Source of the DNA: Takakia lepidozioides
Lineage: Eukaryota > Streptophyta > Takakiopsida > Takakiales > Takakiaceae
DNA length: 64,000 bases
Reading direction: 5' to 3'
Assembly (NCBI GenBank): GCA_030704615.1
Contig: CM060732.1
Location: forward strand, 47,101,053 to 47,165,052
How positions within the stretch are numbered: the stretch's first letter is position 1; every line of letters starts with the position of its first letter. Shown one piece after another: positions 12,245 through 23,200 of this stretch. Made by a program: the position numbers and the translations under genes. The notes below the pieces were generated by a model that had not been told where the DNA came from, ran no database searches, and saw only the letters and a list, made by a program, of their open reading frames with translations.

Positions 12245-12325
12245 ACGACGATTCCACGATTCGATCCCGGGATGCATCGCGGCGGAATCGCCATTCTTAC
12301 CACTATACTATCCCTAAAAACTCAA
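12245..12325 (-). tRNA. tRNA-like remnant or SINE head (pol III box A/B)
   Basis: The minus strand carries TAGTATAGTGGTAA (12310-12297), a good match to a tRNA D-arm/box A. GGGATCGAATC (12268-12258), similar to box B/T-loop, lies about 30 nt downstream. The acceptor and T stems do not pair properly and the anticodon arm is irregular, so this is not a functional tRNA by eye. The 17-A run on the plus strand just beyond lies on the 3' side of this strand. Confidence 0.3.
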
Positions 12326-12463
12326 CAACCCCCTCCTGTAAAATTATATTTAAGGTGTTTTAAACCCCCTCTGTATGTATAATGTTGTACATGGGGGGTT
12401 TAAAATACCCCCTCCTGTGCACGCACGTGGCTGGTACATTTAATGAGGAGTGCACCCCCCGGG

Positions 12464-13237
12464 TAACAGCCCTGCTTGCTTTTTGTACTCGCTCCAGTTT
12501 TGTTGGCATGTGGTGCATGTCTTGACATACTCCTCTGCCTCCTCCCTCAGTTTGGGCCAGAAATACTCTTTCTTCAAGAGTGCCGCAGTGCGCTTGGCTC
12601 CGCCGTGGCCCGCAAGCGGGCTATCATGGCATTCTCTCAAGAGGCTATCTCTGATCCCTCCCTTCGGCACGTAGAGACGCTTTTGCTTATACCGGAGCAG
12701 TCCATTTTGCAAGTGGAACTGCGATTTAACCCCCATCCTCAAGTCCTGCATCACGGACTTCGCCAGCTCATCCTTCCGGCAAGCCTTCCGGATCTTCCTT
12801 TGGAGCGCCGTCTCGCCCTTGTACACCAACAAGAGCTGCTGCTTTCTACTTAAAGCATCGGCCACCACGTTGTCTCGCCCCGGTTTGTACTGGATATCCA
12901 CGTCGAACACCGCCAAAGTATCTTGCCACCTAAGTTGTTTTGGGGACAACTTGGGCTGCGTGGCAAAATACTTCACCGTGACATTGTCCGTGAACACCTT
13001 CACTGGGTTGGAACCAACATAGTGGCGCCAAAGCTCAAGGCAATGCACCACCGCCTTCATCTCTTTTTCGTGCGTCGGCCACCGTCACTCCACTTCGTTC
13101 AGTTTCTTACTTTCGTAAGCCACTGGACGTCCATCTTGCATAAGTACACCCCCAATTGCGAAGTCCGACACATCTGTATGAATCTCAAATGGACGATCGA
13201 ACTCCGGGATTTTCAAGACTGGAGCTTCCGCCATCCG
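12464..13237 (-). pseudogene. gypsy pol, middle: RNase H and integrase zinc finger
   Basis: In frame with the gag-RT frame but separated from it by two stops: TAG at 13238-13240 (after AFAELK) and TGA at 13085-13087 (between NEVE and RWPTHEKE, where Arg CGA fits). Conserved stretches include EIHTDVSDFAIGGVL, THEKEMKAVVH, KVFTDN and KPGRDNVVADALSR of RNase H. The integrase H2C2 finger follows (ECHDSPLAGHGG ... CTTCQQ). The frame then runs into the inverted end of the DNA transposon at 12463 and resumes at 7002. Confidence 0.9.
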
Positions 13238-15916
13238 CTACTTCAATTCAGCAAAAGCTTGGCCACAAAAGGTGTTCCATGCCCAGACTTTAGATTTACA
13301 TAGAAGGTCTGACAGCGGCCCCGCGATTTTGGCGAAATTTCTCACATACTTCCGGTAATAGGAGGCGAGTCCTAGGAAGGATCGCACTCCCGGGACCGAA
13401 GTCGGAGGCTCCCAGTCCAAGATCGCCCTCACCTTTCTGTCATCCATTTTGATCCCATCCTGTGTAATCACATGCCCCAGGAACTCCACTTTTGTGACCC
13501 CGAATTCGCACTTTGAAGCTTTGGCATACAGCTTCCCTTCTCGCAATTTTTGGAACACCCTTTTTAGGTGCTCCAGGTGCTCTTCCTTTGTTTTCGAGTA
13601 CACCAAGATGTCGTCGATGTACACGATCACAAAGTCATCCAACCACTCCTGGAAAAGGCTGTTCATCAGCGTGCTAAATGTTGCTGGTGCATTGGTGAGC
13701 CCAAAAGGCATCACCAAGAACTCATATGAACCATACCTTGTCCTGCACGCGGTCTTCTCCTCATCTCCTTCCGCCACCCGAATTTGATGATAGCCGGAGC
13801 GCAAATCGATCCGGCTGAAATACTTCGCTCCTGCCAACCGATCGAAGAGGTCGTCGATCCTTGGCAAAGGGTACCGGTTTTTTATAGTCACTTTATTCAG
13901 AGCCCTGTAATCGACACACATCCGCAGTGTCCCATCCTTCTTGTCTGCAAATAGCACCGGGGCTCCGTAAGGTGACTTACTCGGCCGGATGTACCCCTTT
14001 GACATTAGATCCTTCAGCTGAGTCTTCAGCTCGACCAACTCCCTGTGGCTCAACCGGTAGGGCGCCTTGGCAAGCGGTTCCGATCCCGGTATCACCTCAA
14101 TCTTGTGGTCAACTCCTCTTCGCGGTAGCAAGCCGCTTGGCAAATCCTCCGGCATCACATCATGGTATTTCTCCAAAATCCCCTTGATCCAATCTGGGCT
14201 CGGCTCTCCATCGCCTTCTCCCTTCACTTCTCTAATGTAGAGCAAAAACTGGGGCTCGTGTGCCTCCTCCACGGCCCACTCCCTTGCTGACAGAAGGTTT
14301 ATTCGCCCTCCCACGAGTTTGGGCGTTTCCGAAACTCGTAAGACCTCGCCACCATTCCAACATGGCATCGTGACTACCCTCTTGCGGCCATCTATGACCG
14401 CTCCGGATCTGCTCAAAAAGGTCATCCCCAAAATGAGATCCACTCCATCGATCTCGCAGACGGTGAAGTTCTCACGTCCCTCCCAACTCCCCAGTTGAAG
14501 AGGAACATCGAACGCCAACCTCGTCGCCAACTGCGGTTCTCCTTTGGTAGAACGCACCTCAATAGAGGCCCCTACGTTAGTTGTCGAAAGTCCCAGCTTT
14601 TTTGCCGTTGCCGGTGTCATGAAGGAGTGCGACGCTCCTGTGTCCACCAACAATGACACATTAGTTCCGGATATTATCCCATCCATGAACAATAAGTGAC
14701 TCCCTTTACGCAATGCGCCAGTTTCCTGATACAACTCACAAGAATATTTGCCTACCTTGCAAGTCCTGGCGACCACCGCTTCCACCAGGCGACTGATGGT
14801 ATCTTCCGACAGCTCCGTGGTTGCCCGAGTCATGTTCAATTGTCGGGGCTTGGTGCACTTCTTGGCCATGTGCCCGGGCTCTCCGCAATTGAAACACACT
14901 CCATCAAAGGTCGCCTTCTGTCCGCCATAAGCCGCTCCACCCGCTTTTCCTTTTGAAGCACCGGGTGCCGCCTTGACGTGTGAAGGCCCTCCCTTCGATT
15001 TCCACGTGCCATTGTCGCCGAGTGGCCTATCCCACTTCTTTTCCGGTCGGAAGGAGTCACCTTCCCGCCGGGTCTTCTTGTGGTTCAGCTCCGTACGGCC
15101 TTGTCTTTCACCCCTAGGAACATCTGAGAAACATTCAGCCCTCTCAATTGCCTCGTTCAAAGTCTTAGGTGGCTTCTCCTCCAACTTCCGCCTGGCCCAT
15201 GGGGCCAGTCCCGCCACAAAGTTGAAGACCATTTTCGGTTCTGCCATGTCCGCGACTTCGAGCAAAAGCACATTGAAGGCCTGGACATATCCCCGAATGT
15301 CGTCTGTTTGCTTCAAATTCCTCATCTTGTCCCGGGCAAGCCAGGACGCGTTGAGGGGCACAAACTGTCTCTTCATCAATTCCTTGAACCCACTCCAGTT
15401 CAAGGTTTCCAGACTTGGACCTCGGTCGTGAAGGCGTTTCTGCCACCATTGTTGAGCATAGCCCCTCAAATAGGTGGGAGCCACTTCCACCCGATCCTCG
15501 TCACTCAACATGGCCGCCCGGAAGTACTGCTCTAGCTCTAGGAGCCAAGTGTTGAGTGCCTTCCGATTTCGGACGCCCTCGTAGGTGCCGGGTTCCTTAG
15601 GCTTCACCTTAAACTTTGCCTTAGTGGAAGTGGCATTAGCCGCCCTCAACACGTCTTTCAACGTCCCGCCAAACTGCGCCAACAACCCTTCCCAAAAGGC
15701 TGCCGGCATGGGAGGCATCTCTTGGTTTGTCGGGGCTCTCAAGGATTCCTCGGGCTCCGACTCCTCGGATTCCTCCCGCTCTTGAGCGGCCTCGTTTTCG
15801 GAAACATGCATCGCTTCCTCAGACGGCCGCCTCGGTGACACGTCGCCCCCATCAGGCTCACCAGGATCATCATCTTTTGGGCCGTTCCGCTTTCGCTTCG
15901 GCTTGCCCAACCCCAT
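13238..15916 (-). CDS. gypsy gag-protease-reverse transcriptase polyprotein (892 codons to first stop)
   Basis: The start is taken as the ATG at 15916 ([12 protein letters not shown]); the frame is open further only by using a TTG in the primer-site region. Domains in order: acidic N-terminal spacer; retrotransposon gag ([14 protein letters not shown] ... [10 protein letters not shown]); CCHC zinc knuckle [14 protein letters not shown]; aspartic protease [14 protein letters not shown] with [43 protein letters not shown] and catalytic YIDDILVYS; then the start of RNase H. Gag and pol are in a single frame with no shift. All RT catalytic Asp residues are present. The frame ends at a probably secondary TAG (13238-13240) inside RNase H. 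Confidence 0.95.
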   Translation of the reverse strand: MGLGKPKRKRNGPKDDDPGEPDGGDVSPRRPSEEAMHVSENEAAQEREESEESEPEESLRAPTNQEMPPMPAAFWEGLLAQFGGTLKDVLRAANATSTKAKFKVKPKEPGTYEGVRNRKALNTWLLELEQYFRAAMLSDEDRVEVAPTYLRGYAQQWWQKRLHDRGPSLETLNWSGFKELMKRQFVPLNASWLARDKMRNLKQTDDIRGYVQAFNVLLLEVADMAEPKMVFNFVAGLAPWARRKLEEKPPKTLNEAIERAECFSDVPRGERQGRTELNHKKTRREGDSFRPEKKWDRPLGDNGTWKSKGGPSHVKAAPGASKGKAGGAAYGGQKATFDGVCFNCGEPGHMAKKCTKPRQLNMTRATTELSEDTISRLVEAVVARTCKVGKYSCELYQETGALRKGSHLLFMDGIISGTNVSLLVDTGASHSFMTPATAKKLGLSTTNVGASIEVRSTKGEPQLATRLAFDVPLQLGSWEGRENFTVCEIDGVDLILGMTFLSRSGAVIDGRKRVVTMPCWNGGEVLRVSETPKLVGGRINLLSAREWAVEEAHEPQFLLYIREVKGEGDGEPSPDWIKGILEKYHDVMPEDLPSGLLPRRGVDHKIEVIPGSEPLAKAPYRLSHRELVELKTQLKDLMSKGYIRPSKSPYGAPVLFADKKDGTLRMCVDYRALNKVTIKNRYPLPRIDDLFDRLAGAKYFSRIDLRSGYHQIRVAEGDEEKTACRTRYGSYEFLVMPFGLTNAPATFSTLMNSLFQEWLDDFVIVYIDDILVYSKTKEEHLEHLKRVFQKLREGKLYAKASKCEFGVTKVEFLGHVITQDGIKMDDRKVRAILDWEPPTSVPGVRSFLGLASYYRKYVRNFAKIAGPLSDLLCKSKVWAWNTFCGQAFAELK

Positions 15917-15957
15917 GATGAGGCCAATCCCAAGGACGATCGCGTACTGAACTCTAA

Positions 15958-15969
15958 GCTCTGATACCA
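15958..15969 (-). other. Primer-binding site for initiator tRNA-Met
   Basis: The minus strand reads TGGTATCAGAGC two bases inside the 5' LTR. This is the standard plant retrotransposon primer site complementary to the 3' end of tRNA-iMet. It fixes element orientation and supports a streptophyte host. Confidence 0.95.
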
Positions 15970-15971
15970 AA

Positions 15972-16698
15972 TGTCACGCACCTCACTTCGGTAAGCTCCC
16001 CCTCAAGTCATAGTTACTCACTTTGATGCGCGCGCCTGACTCCCAACCTGGCCGCCGGGCCAACTTGGAGCTTCGGCTGCTCACCGGGGCATAACGGTCC
16101 CCCTTTGTTCTCCCGAAGAACCCTCCACCGATTTGGAACCAGCGGGAATTCCCTTTGGTAGTTGGCAGTCCGGAACAGCTCCCCACTCTTTGGTCGCTTT
16201 CCGGCTCGCTCGCTTACTCACTAGTTTTTTGTCACCAACGGGCTTGCACCGTTCTCGGGGTTACTACTCCCTATATATACTTCTGTAGCTGTCCGCGGGG
16301 GTTTCACAACCAGCCATGCCATTTTATGGCGAACCACCACGAAAACCCTCGATTCCCGGTGATGAGTCGCGGTGAGTCTTGGCCCACTCACCACGACCCC
16401 TATGGACCGTGATGAGTCCCAAGACTCCCCACGACTCCCACCACGAGGTCTCCGCCCCCATGGTGAGTCCTATGCCACCCCCACTAAGTCCCGCTAAGCT
16501 ACCACCACCCCTTGTGGAGCCACCCCCACCGCAACCCGGTGTGCGGGGCTCCACCTAGTGAGCGCCTCCACCTCCGTGAGTGCCTTGGGCACTCAAGGGT
16601 GCTTCAGCCCCCCATACCTATCGCTGCCGCTGCCCCCACCACAGGGGCAGCCCCTCATGTGTCCCGACCCCCTGCCCTCAAGGCAAAGGGCCGTGACA
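15972..16698 (-). repeat. 5' LTR of the gypsy element (727 bp)
   Basis: Direct repeat of 4258-4980, with ends TGTCACG and CGTGACA on the plus strand and the target duplication ACCGC immediately outside at 16699-16703. It contains a TATATATA block (about 16271-16278). Confidence 0.95.
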
Positions 16699-16739
16699 AC
16701 CGCATCCAAATACGGTTAACAATGTCCAATTTTTATTTT

Positions 16740-16979
16740 GGATACATGCTACAACAACCCTTGTTGCAAACGTCAAATTTGGGCTGCATGGAGGATCTTC
16801 TTGGACATGCAGGGCAGTTGGATGAGGCAGAGGACTTCATCAAGAACATGTCAATGGAACCAGATGCTTCGGTGTGGCGAATCTTACTCGGTGCCTGCAA
16901 TCTTCATGGTGATGTGGACCTTACAGAACGGGCAGCAAAATGCCTCCTGAAGCTAGGTCCACAGGACCCTGGAACTTAG
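16740..16979 (+). pseudogene. PPR protein C-terminal fragment
   Basis: The codons read GCMEDLLGHAGQLDEAEDF, NMSMEPDASVW and LLGACNLHGDVDL, ending AAKCLLKLGPQDPGT and a stop. This is the usual C-terminal stretch of plant PLS-class pentatricopeptide proteins (last repeats plus E-motif start), which act in organellar RNA processing. In that family the sequence normally continues after DPGT, so the TAG here looks premature. No upstream PPR repeats are present; the fragment abuts the gypsy 5' LTR. It is a relic, not a gene. The rest is not recognisable left of the element at 4252. Confidence 0.75.
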
Positions 16980-17540
16980 CTATTGACTCTAAGAGTCACC
17001 ATTATGTCATCAAGAGTTTTTTTGACTGATTGTATTCAATTGCAGTAAAGATATGGTCAACTGTAACCCTTGCTGACTCTGAGAATGGATATTGCAAGAG
17101 TCATACATATACTCTAGAGGCAGCGTGGGGAGCCCTTGTTTCCACCGGAGGAGGAAGAGAATGAAGTCGTTATACTTTACGAGCACTAGGGACAGGAATA
17201 GAGCCAGATATAGAATGAGGATGGAAAGAGTAGACGAAGAGGAAAAGGAGGAAGAAGAGGGCAAAGAGGAAAGTTTGGCGATGGAAGAGCAGGATTCTGG
17301 AGAAGAACAATAGCCCGCCATACTTCCAAGAACAGGTGAGTAGGAGACTGCATCCGAGGGAGAGACAGACGCCGAAGATGATGTTGATGCTGGCCTCACG
17401 AAGAAGCAGATAGTGGAAAAGAGGATGGGGGAGATGCTCCAGAACATGCTCGGAGTAGAGAGCAGTCCGAAGCGCAAAGGGTCTCCGGCGATTGGGGAGT
17501 TTTCTGGAGCACCAAAAAAAAGGTACAAGTGATGTCCAAA
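16980..17540 (+). other. Low-complexity acidic/basic frames, possible gag-like relic
   Basis: No confident gene. Two short plus-strand frames are coding-like in composition. One is 17092-17313 (Arg/Glu-rich, ending EEQDSGEEQ). The other is about 17344-17532 (EGETDAEDDVDAGLTKKQ ... SPKRKGSPAIGEF), which ends just before the hairpin satellite. A domain cannot be assigned. Confidence 0.3.
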
Positions 17541-20200
17541 CCTACTTGGAAGCTCAAACAGAGTGCGGCAACGCACACTGTTTGAGATCCACATTTGTGC
17601 TTCATTTTTGATGTGAAAATCGGCCAATTTGGGCCTCTCTGTCTGGTTCAATTCACCACTGACTGGAATACACAGTTTCAGACCCCATTTGTGCTTGTCT
17701 TTTTTATATGAAAATCGCCTACATACGGTATCTCTCTCTAGTTCAATCCACTCGTATTAAGAAGCTCAAACAGTGTGCGGCAACACACACCGCTTGAGCC
17801 CCAACTTTGTGCTTGTTTTTTTATACGAAAATCGGCCCCAAAACGGGCCTGTCTGTCTGGTTCAATCCTCCACTATTTGGAAGCTCAAACAGTGTGCGGC
17901 AATGCACACTGCTTCAGCTCCAACTTTGTGCTTGTTTTACATACGAAAATCGGCCACAATCGGGCCTGTCTGTCTGGTTCAATCCACCACTATTTGGAAG
18001 CTCAAACAATGTGCGGCAACGCACACTGTTTAAGCCCCCCTTCTCATTGTTTTTTTCATATGAAAATCGTGCACACAGGGGCCTCTCTGTAAGGTTCATT
18101 CAACCCCTACTTGGAAGCTCAAACAGTGTGCGGCAACGCACACTGTGTGAGCCCCCACTTGACATTATTTTTTCATGTTGAAATCGGCCACATAGGGCAT
18201 CTCTGTCAGGATCAATCCACACTTACCTGGCAGCTCAAAAAGTGTGCGTCAATGCACACTGTTTGAGCCCCCCTTTTGCCTTGTTTTTATGGTGCGGAAA
18301 TCGTGCACACAGAGCCATTTCGGCAGGTTGAATCCACACTTATTTGGCAGCTCAAACAGTGCGCGTCAACGCACACTGTTGTGACGCACACTGTTTGAGC
18401 CCCCCTTCTCATTGTTTGTTTCATGTCAAAATCAACCACATAGGGCATGTGTTTTGAGGTACAACCACAATTACCTGGCAGCTCAAACAGTGTGCGTCAA
18501 TGCACACTGTTTGAGCCCCCCTTCTCATTGTTTAATTCATGTAAAAATCGGCCACATATGGCATCTCTGACAGGCTGAATCCACACTTAAGTGGCAGCTC
18601 AAACAGTGTGCGTCAACGCACAGTGTTTGAGCCCCCCTTTTGCCTTGTTTTCGGTGTGGAAATCGTGCACACAGGGCCACTCCGGCAAGTTGAATCCACA
18701 CTTACCTGGCAGCTCAAACAGTGTGCGTCAACGCACACTATTTGAGCCCCCCTTCTCATTGTTTGTTTCATTTCAAAATCGGCCACATAGGGCATGTGTT
18801 TTGAGGTACAACCACAATTACCTGGCAGCTCAAACAGTGTGCGTCAACGCACACTGTTTGAGCCCCCCTTCTCATTGTGTGTTTCATGTCAAAATCGGCC
18901 ACATAGGGCATCTCTTTTGAGGTTGAACCACAATTACCTGGCAGCTCAAACAGTGTGCATCAACGCACACTGTTTGAGCCCCCCTTTTGCCTTGTTTTTG
19001 GGTGTGGAAATGTTGCACACAGGGCCACTCTGGCATGTTCAATCCACCCTTTATTGGAAGCTCAAACATTGTGCAGGAACGCACAATGTTTGAGCCCCCT
19101 TTGTCATTGTTTGTTTCATGTGAAAATTGTGCACACAGGGACCTCTCTATGTAAGGTTCAATCCACCCTTTATTGGAAGCTCAAACATTGTGCAGGAACG
19201 CACAATGTTTGAGCCCCCTTTGTCATTGTTTGTTTCATGTGAAAATCGTGCACACAGGGACCTCTCTATGTAAGGTTCAATCCACCCCTATTGGGAAGCT
19301 CAAACTGTGTGCGGCAACGCACACTGTCTGAGCCCCCTTTTGTGCTTGTTTTTTTATGTGAAAAATGGCCACATAGGGCCACTATGCCATGTTGAATCCA
19401 CCCCTTATTGGAAGCTCAAACAGTGTGCGACAACGCACACTTTTTGAGCCCCCTTTGTCATTGCTTGTTCGGCCACCATGGGCCCACTCTGCAGGTTGTA
19501 AATACCCCTCATTGGAAGCTCGAACAGTGTGCGGCACACGCACAGTGTTTGTGCCCCCTTCAGTGCCTATTTTTTGATTTGAAAATTGGCCACTCATAGC
19601 CACTATGCCATTTTCAAATCACCCCTTATTGGAAGCTCAAACAGTGTGTGGCAACGCACACTGTTTGAGCCCCATTTTTTTCTTGTTTTTTGATGAGAAA
19701 ATCGGGCACCTAGGGCCACTCTGGCAGGTTGAATCCACCCCTTATGGGAAGCTTGTTTTTCATGTTCAAAACGGTCACAAATGACATCTCTCTCAGGTTC
19801 AATCCACACTTACCTGGCAGCTACAGTGTGCGGCAACGCACACTGTTTGAGCACCCCTTGTCATTGTTTTTTTCATGTGAAAATCGTGCACACAGGGGCC
19901 TCTCTGTAAGGTTGATTCCACCCCTATTTCGAAGCTCAATCTGTGTGCGGCAACGCACACTGTTTGAGCCCCCACTTGACATTATTGTTTCAAGGTAAAT
20001 ATGGCCACGAATGGCCTCTCTGTCCACACTTACCTGGCAGCTCAAACAGTGTGCGGCAACGCCCACTGTTTGAACACCCATTGTCATTGTTTCTTTATGT
20101 GAAAATTGTGCACACAGGGGCCTCTCTGTAAGGTTCATTCCACCCCTATTTGGAAGCTCAAATAGTGTGCGGCAACGCACACTAGTTTTGGCCCGCACAA
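17540..20200. repeat. Hairpin satellite: about 22 units of ~118 bp, each with a perfect or near-perfect palindrome
   Basis: Each unit has a palindrome of the form CTCAAACAGTGTGCG - GCAA or TCAA - CGCACACTGTTTGAG, then CCCCC, a spacer containing TTTCATGTGAAAATCG-like sequence, GGGCCNCTCTG and TTCAATCCACNCTTANTGG. Palindrome centres are near 17567, 17775, 17895, 18013, 18128, 18246, 18370, 18496, 18611, 18730, 18845, 18962, 19077, 19197, 19313, 19427, 19531, 19650, 19830, 19948, 20054 and 20170. The unit at 18828-18863 has 16-bp perfect arms. The unit near 18370 has a duplicated right arm. Units at 19061-19094 and 19181-19214 differ in both arms at matching positions, so pairing is kept. Short open frames here are repeat artefacts. 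Confidence 0.92.
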
Positions 20201-20279
20201 TGCTTGTTTTCTCATGTGAAATTGGGCCACATCGGGCCTGCTTGCCATGCTCAAAACACCATCTGTTCTTGCCTCTCTC

Positions 20280-23200
20280 TTATATCAATTTGAATGAACA
20301 ACCGTGTAGGAGAAGATGCAAATGGTGGCGGATGAGAACCCTTCGGGGGAGGGAAGGAGATCATTGCTGATGTGGACGATGAATTCTATGAAAGCAAAGC
20401 CGCGGAGGTGCTGGGGGGTGAGAAGGTAAACTCTCAGCTTGTGGTGCAAAATATGCTTGCCCCGGGTGGGAGGTTGAAGATCCCCCTGTGTAGGTTGGTT
20501 TCCATGCCCGTCGTTCGTCCACCCCTCATCAAGGACATCCTGAAGCTGGAGGCCAAGTTTGTTAATGGGTATTTGGATGGATTCGCAGTCTTTTACATTT
20601 CTACAAAGGATTCAAGAGGCAATGAGCTCCTTGTGGATGAGTCATTCATGGACTCCTAGGATCCCATTTGGAGACAGGTGAACGAATCCTTCGAACTTCT
20701 TCTCTCCAGGGAACCTTCGACCCAGGCATTCTCAGGGAAGATGTTTCACGTATGGAATGGCAACCACCGGTTGCTTGCATGGATGGCTGTCATTGGGAGG
20801 CTGCACTCACAGGAGGAAGAGTGGCATTACTCTGTTCGATCGATGGTGCTGGATTGTGACGGGAACATGATGGGTCTTCTGACGGCAATGAATGATGTGA
20901 ACATGTTGGTTTCTCATTCTACATGTTCCAGTTGTGGTTCCGTGGTTCTTTTGTTCCAGTCCTCTGTTGACGGTTCTTGATTTTCATTCTGACTTTCACA
21001 TATCATTTTGCAGAGGGACGGAGACATCGCATGTCAAAACGAGTCTGGTTCACACACTGTACAGGATACAAAGGATCGGGCAGATGCCCTTGACCAACTT
21101 CAAGACCATCCTTTCAGCAGAGATGTACAAGAAGTGTGAAAGCTCCAAGACATCAGAAACGTGGTACTCGTTGACCCGTGAGGCTTTCATGGAGTATATG
21201 TACGCGGTGAGATACATCTTCCATCATGTGGCCTTTCGATATTCCTGCTTCCAGATCTTTGATCCTGTTTGTTTCCCTTGCCCTTGGGTTGATTCAACTC
21301 TCGTGCATTCCCTTGCAGCAAGACATTGCAGGTGTAGGAGAGCGTGGCAAACTGGAATACTACAGCTCTACCCCTGAGGAGAGAAGGACAACAAAGGGGG
21401 TTGAGAGTCACATCAAGAAAGAGATGACCGCCACAAGAAGGACTATTATGAGTGCTTTTGTTAAGCAGTTGAGAATTGCCGACCCATCATTCGGATCGCA
21501 GTTTCTTCTGGAGGTGAAAAACCATTACAACAAGCCAGGCAAGCCAGAGATGGCCCAGGAGAAGTTACACAGGTTGTCTACCGCCGTTGTGTCTTCAGAA
21601 CAGAAGGTGAAGTGGCTACAGATATGGAACTCCGATCCCACTGTTAGCGATACCCACATGTTCCCCAGGCCGGAGAAAGAGAAGAAGACCCAGCGTGTCA
21701 TTCTTGTCAGTGACAATGTACTGGATACATGATTTCACAAGGTCACTTACTGGAGCCAGGTATGATGTCCTTTGTTGTGTCATTTTCTTTTTGCTTTTTC
21801 TGTCCTTCTCTTTCCATTGGCTGTTACATTGGCTGTGATTGTTTTTGGGTTCATTCTTGCATTTGAATTGTTTTGCAGTTGGAGGAAAGGGCCCGGTCGG
21901 TTCTACATACTCAATTGGCTGACTATGGCATCACCATGACAGCACCGAAGGTCTCCTTCCAAGCATACATGAGGAAATGGAGAGCCACAGTGTGGTAATC
22001 TTGTTTCTTCAGAGAGTTCAGCAAGGAGGGTGGCATCAGTCGAACAAATGAGCCTGACCAGCAAGAGAAAGGAGAGGAAGCCTGGAAACGATGCCTTTAT
22101 AGGTGCGAAATGGACTGTGCTTCTTTGTTTTGCAAATACACACCCTTCTCCATCCAACCTGTTTTGGGCTGGCTCATATGAGTTTGCGGTGCCACACACT
22201 CATTTGTTCTATCCGTGTGTAGTAACACCAAGGTGCACACCCTGGGCCCTTCAGGCTATTTTCTGTGCGGTGGTTGCAATGTACTGTGCCGCATACTGTT
22301 TTAGGGGGTCTTCCTGATGTGGTGGAAAAGCTGAGAGACAATCATTGCATAATGAGGCTGTCTCTGTTCCTGCAGGTACATAAAGTTTGTTCTCATGGAA
22401 GAGAACTGCTTGGACAAACATCCTGATTTCATGGACCTTTGGCTTGTCCCTGCTGGCAACCAGACCATGTTTACTACTGGGATCTTGCATGACTGGGGCC
22501 CAGACCATCTTTTTGCTTGTGGTTGGTATTTGGATTGCCCTCTTTCTGAGACCCCAGCTCAGGAGGTGTCTTTGAGGAGAGAGAATGAGCGTATAGCAGC
22601 CACCGCCGCAGCAGCCGACCTCGACATTCATGATAGAAATTTGCGGACTCTTGCAGAGAATGAGCCTCCCACTCAGGATACCCCGGGTAGAGGTAGAAAG
22701 GCAAAGGGAAAGGATGTTGCTGGTGGTGTGGGGAAAGGAAGGGGTAGGGGGAAGGGGGCACAAGGGCAGGTAGGTGGGTAGGGAAGTGTTGCAGATATTG
22801 GCCCTGTGGTGCATGTCCAGCAGACTCCACCGCATGGTAGGGGATCCGAGAGAAAGAACAAGGGGGTGGTTGATCCCAAGGACCCGTACCATGCAGTGGA
22901 GCATCCCACGAGGGTCATTTGCCCTACCACGTTGGAGATGGCCAACGTCGGGTTCCTTGCCATGATGGAGTCCAAGAAATCTGATTACAAGGGCGAGCCA
23001 TCACCAGTGTGGGAGAGGATTGTGGAGTTCCTCGGCACGGTGCGTGTTGTCTTTTGCTTCTTGTCTGTTGTGGGCATGGATCGTTTCAATCCTTTTGAGC
23101 ATTCCATTGTATTCTTGTTTGCAGGCTAAAATGACCAAATCTTGGGTGAACGGGAAGGAGAAGCCATATGCAGCCGAACTCATCATCTTGGACATCCCTG

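Larger units (their letters stand above)
7003..12463. mobile_element. DNA transposon, 5,461 bp, 16-bp perfect TIRs, 8-bp TSD, family unassigned
   Basis: The left end is CCCGGGGGGTGCACTC (7003-7018) and the right end is its exact reverse complement (12448-12463). The 8-bp TAACAGCC is duplicated outside both ends (6995-7002 and 12464-12471), and precise removal restores the integrase frame of the host gypsy element. Similarity extends inward: CACGTGCGT at about 7038-7046 is inverted as ACGCACGTG at 12421-12429. Subterminal short repeats of the form CCCCCTNCTGTA(N)AT occur near 7064, 7094, 7130 and 7171 and again near 12333, 12365 and 12406; such clusters are commonly transposase binding sites. 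Eight-bp duplications fit hAT, MULE, P, Merlin, Novosib and KDZ-type elements, but no known transposase domain is visible inside, so it may be non-autonomous or of an unfamiliar family. Confidence 0.9.
4258..16698 (-). mobile_element. Ty3/gypsy chromovirus-type LTR retrotransposon, interrupted
   Basis: A complete element on the minus strand, bounded by two direct LTRs and by the 5-bp target duplication ACCGC (4253-4257 and 16699-16703). In transcription order: 5' LTR (15972-16698), tRNA-iMet primer site, a single gag-protease-RT frame from 15916, RNase H, integrase zinc finger, integrase core and chromodomain (ending at 5885), then 3' LTR (4258-4980). RT-before-integrase order plus the chromodomain identify a gypsy chromovirus. 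It can no longer be active: two in-frame stops lie in RNase H, and a 5.46-kb DNA transposon splits the integrase. Removing that insertion leaves about 6.98 kb, a normal size for this group. Confidence 0.95.

Noticed and set aside
11664-12382. Plus-strand frames of 96-217 codons through the purine tract
   Set aside because: Composition follows the GA-rich tract and poly-A; no recognisable protein.
17540-20200. CRISPR-like array (palindromic repeats with spacers)
   Set aside because: The spacers are themselves repeats of one another, the unit is ~118 bp, no cas genes are present and the setting is eukaryotic.
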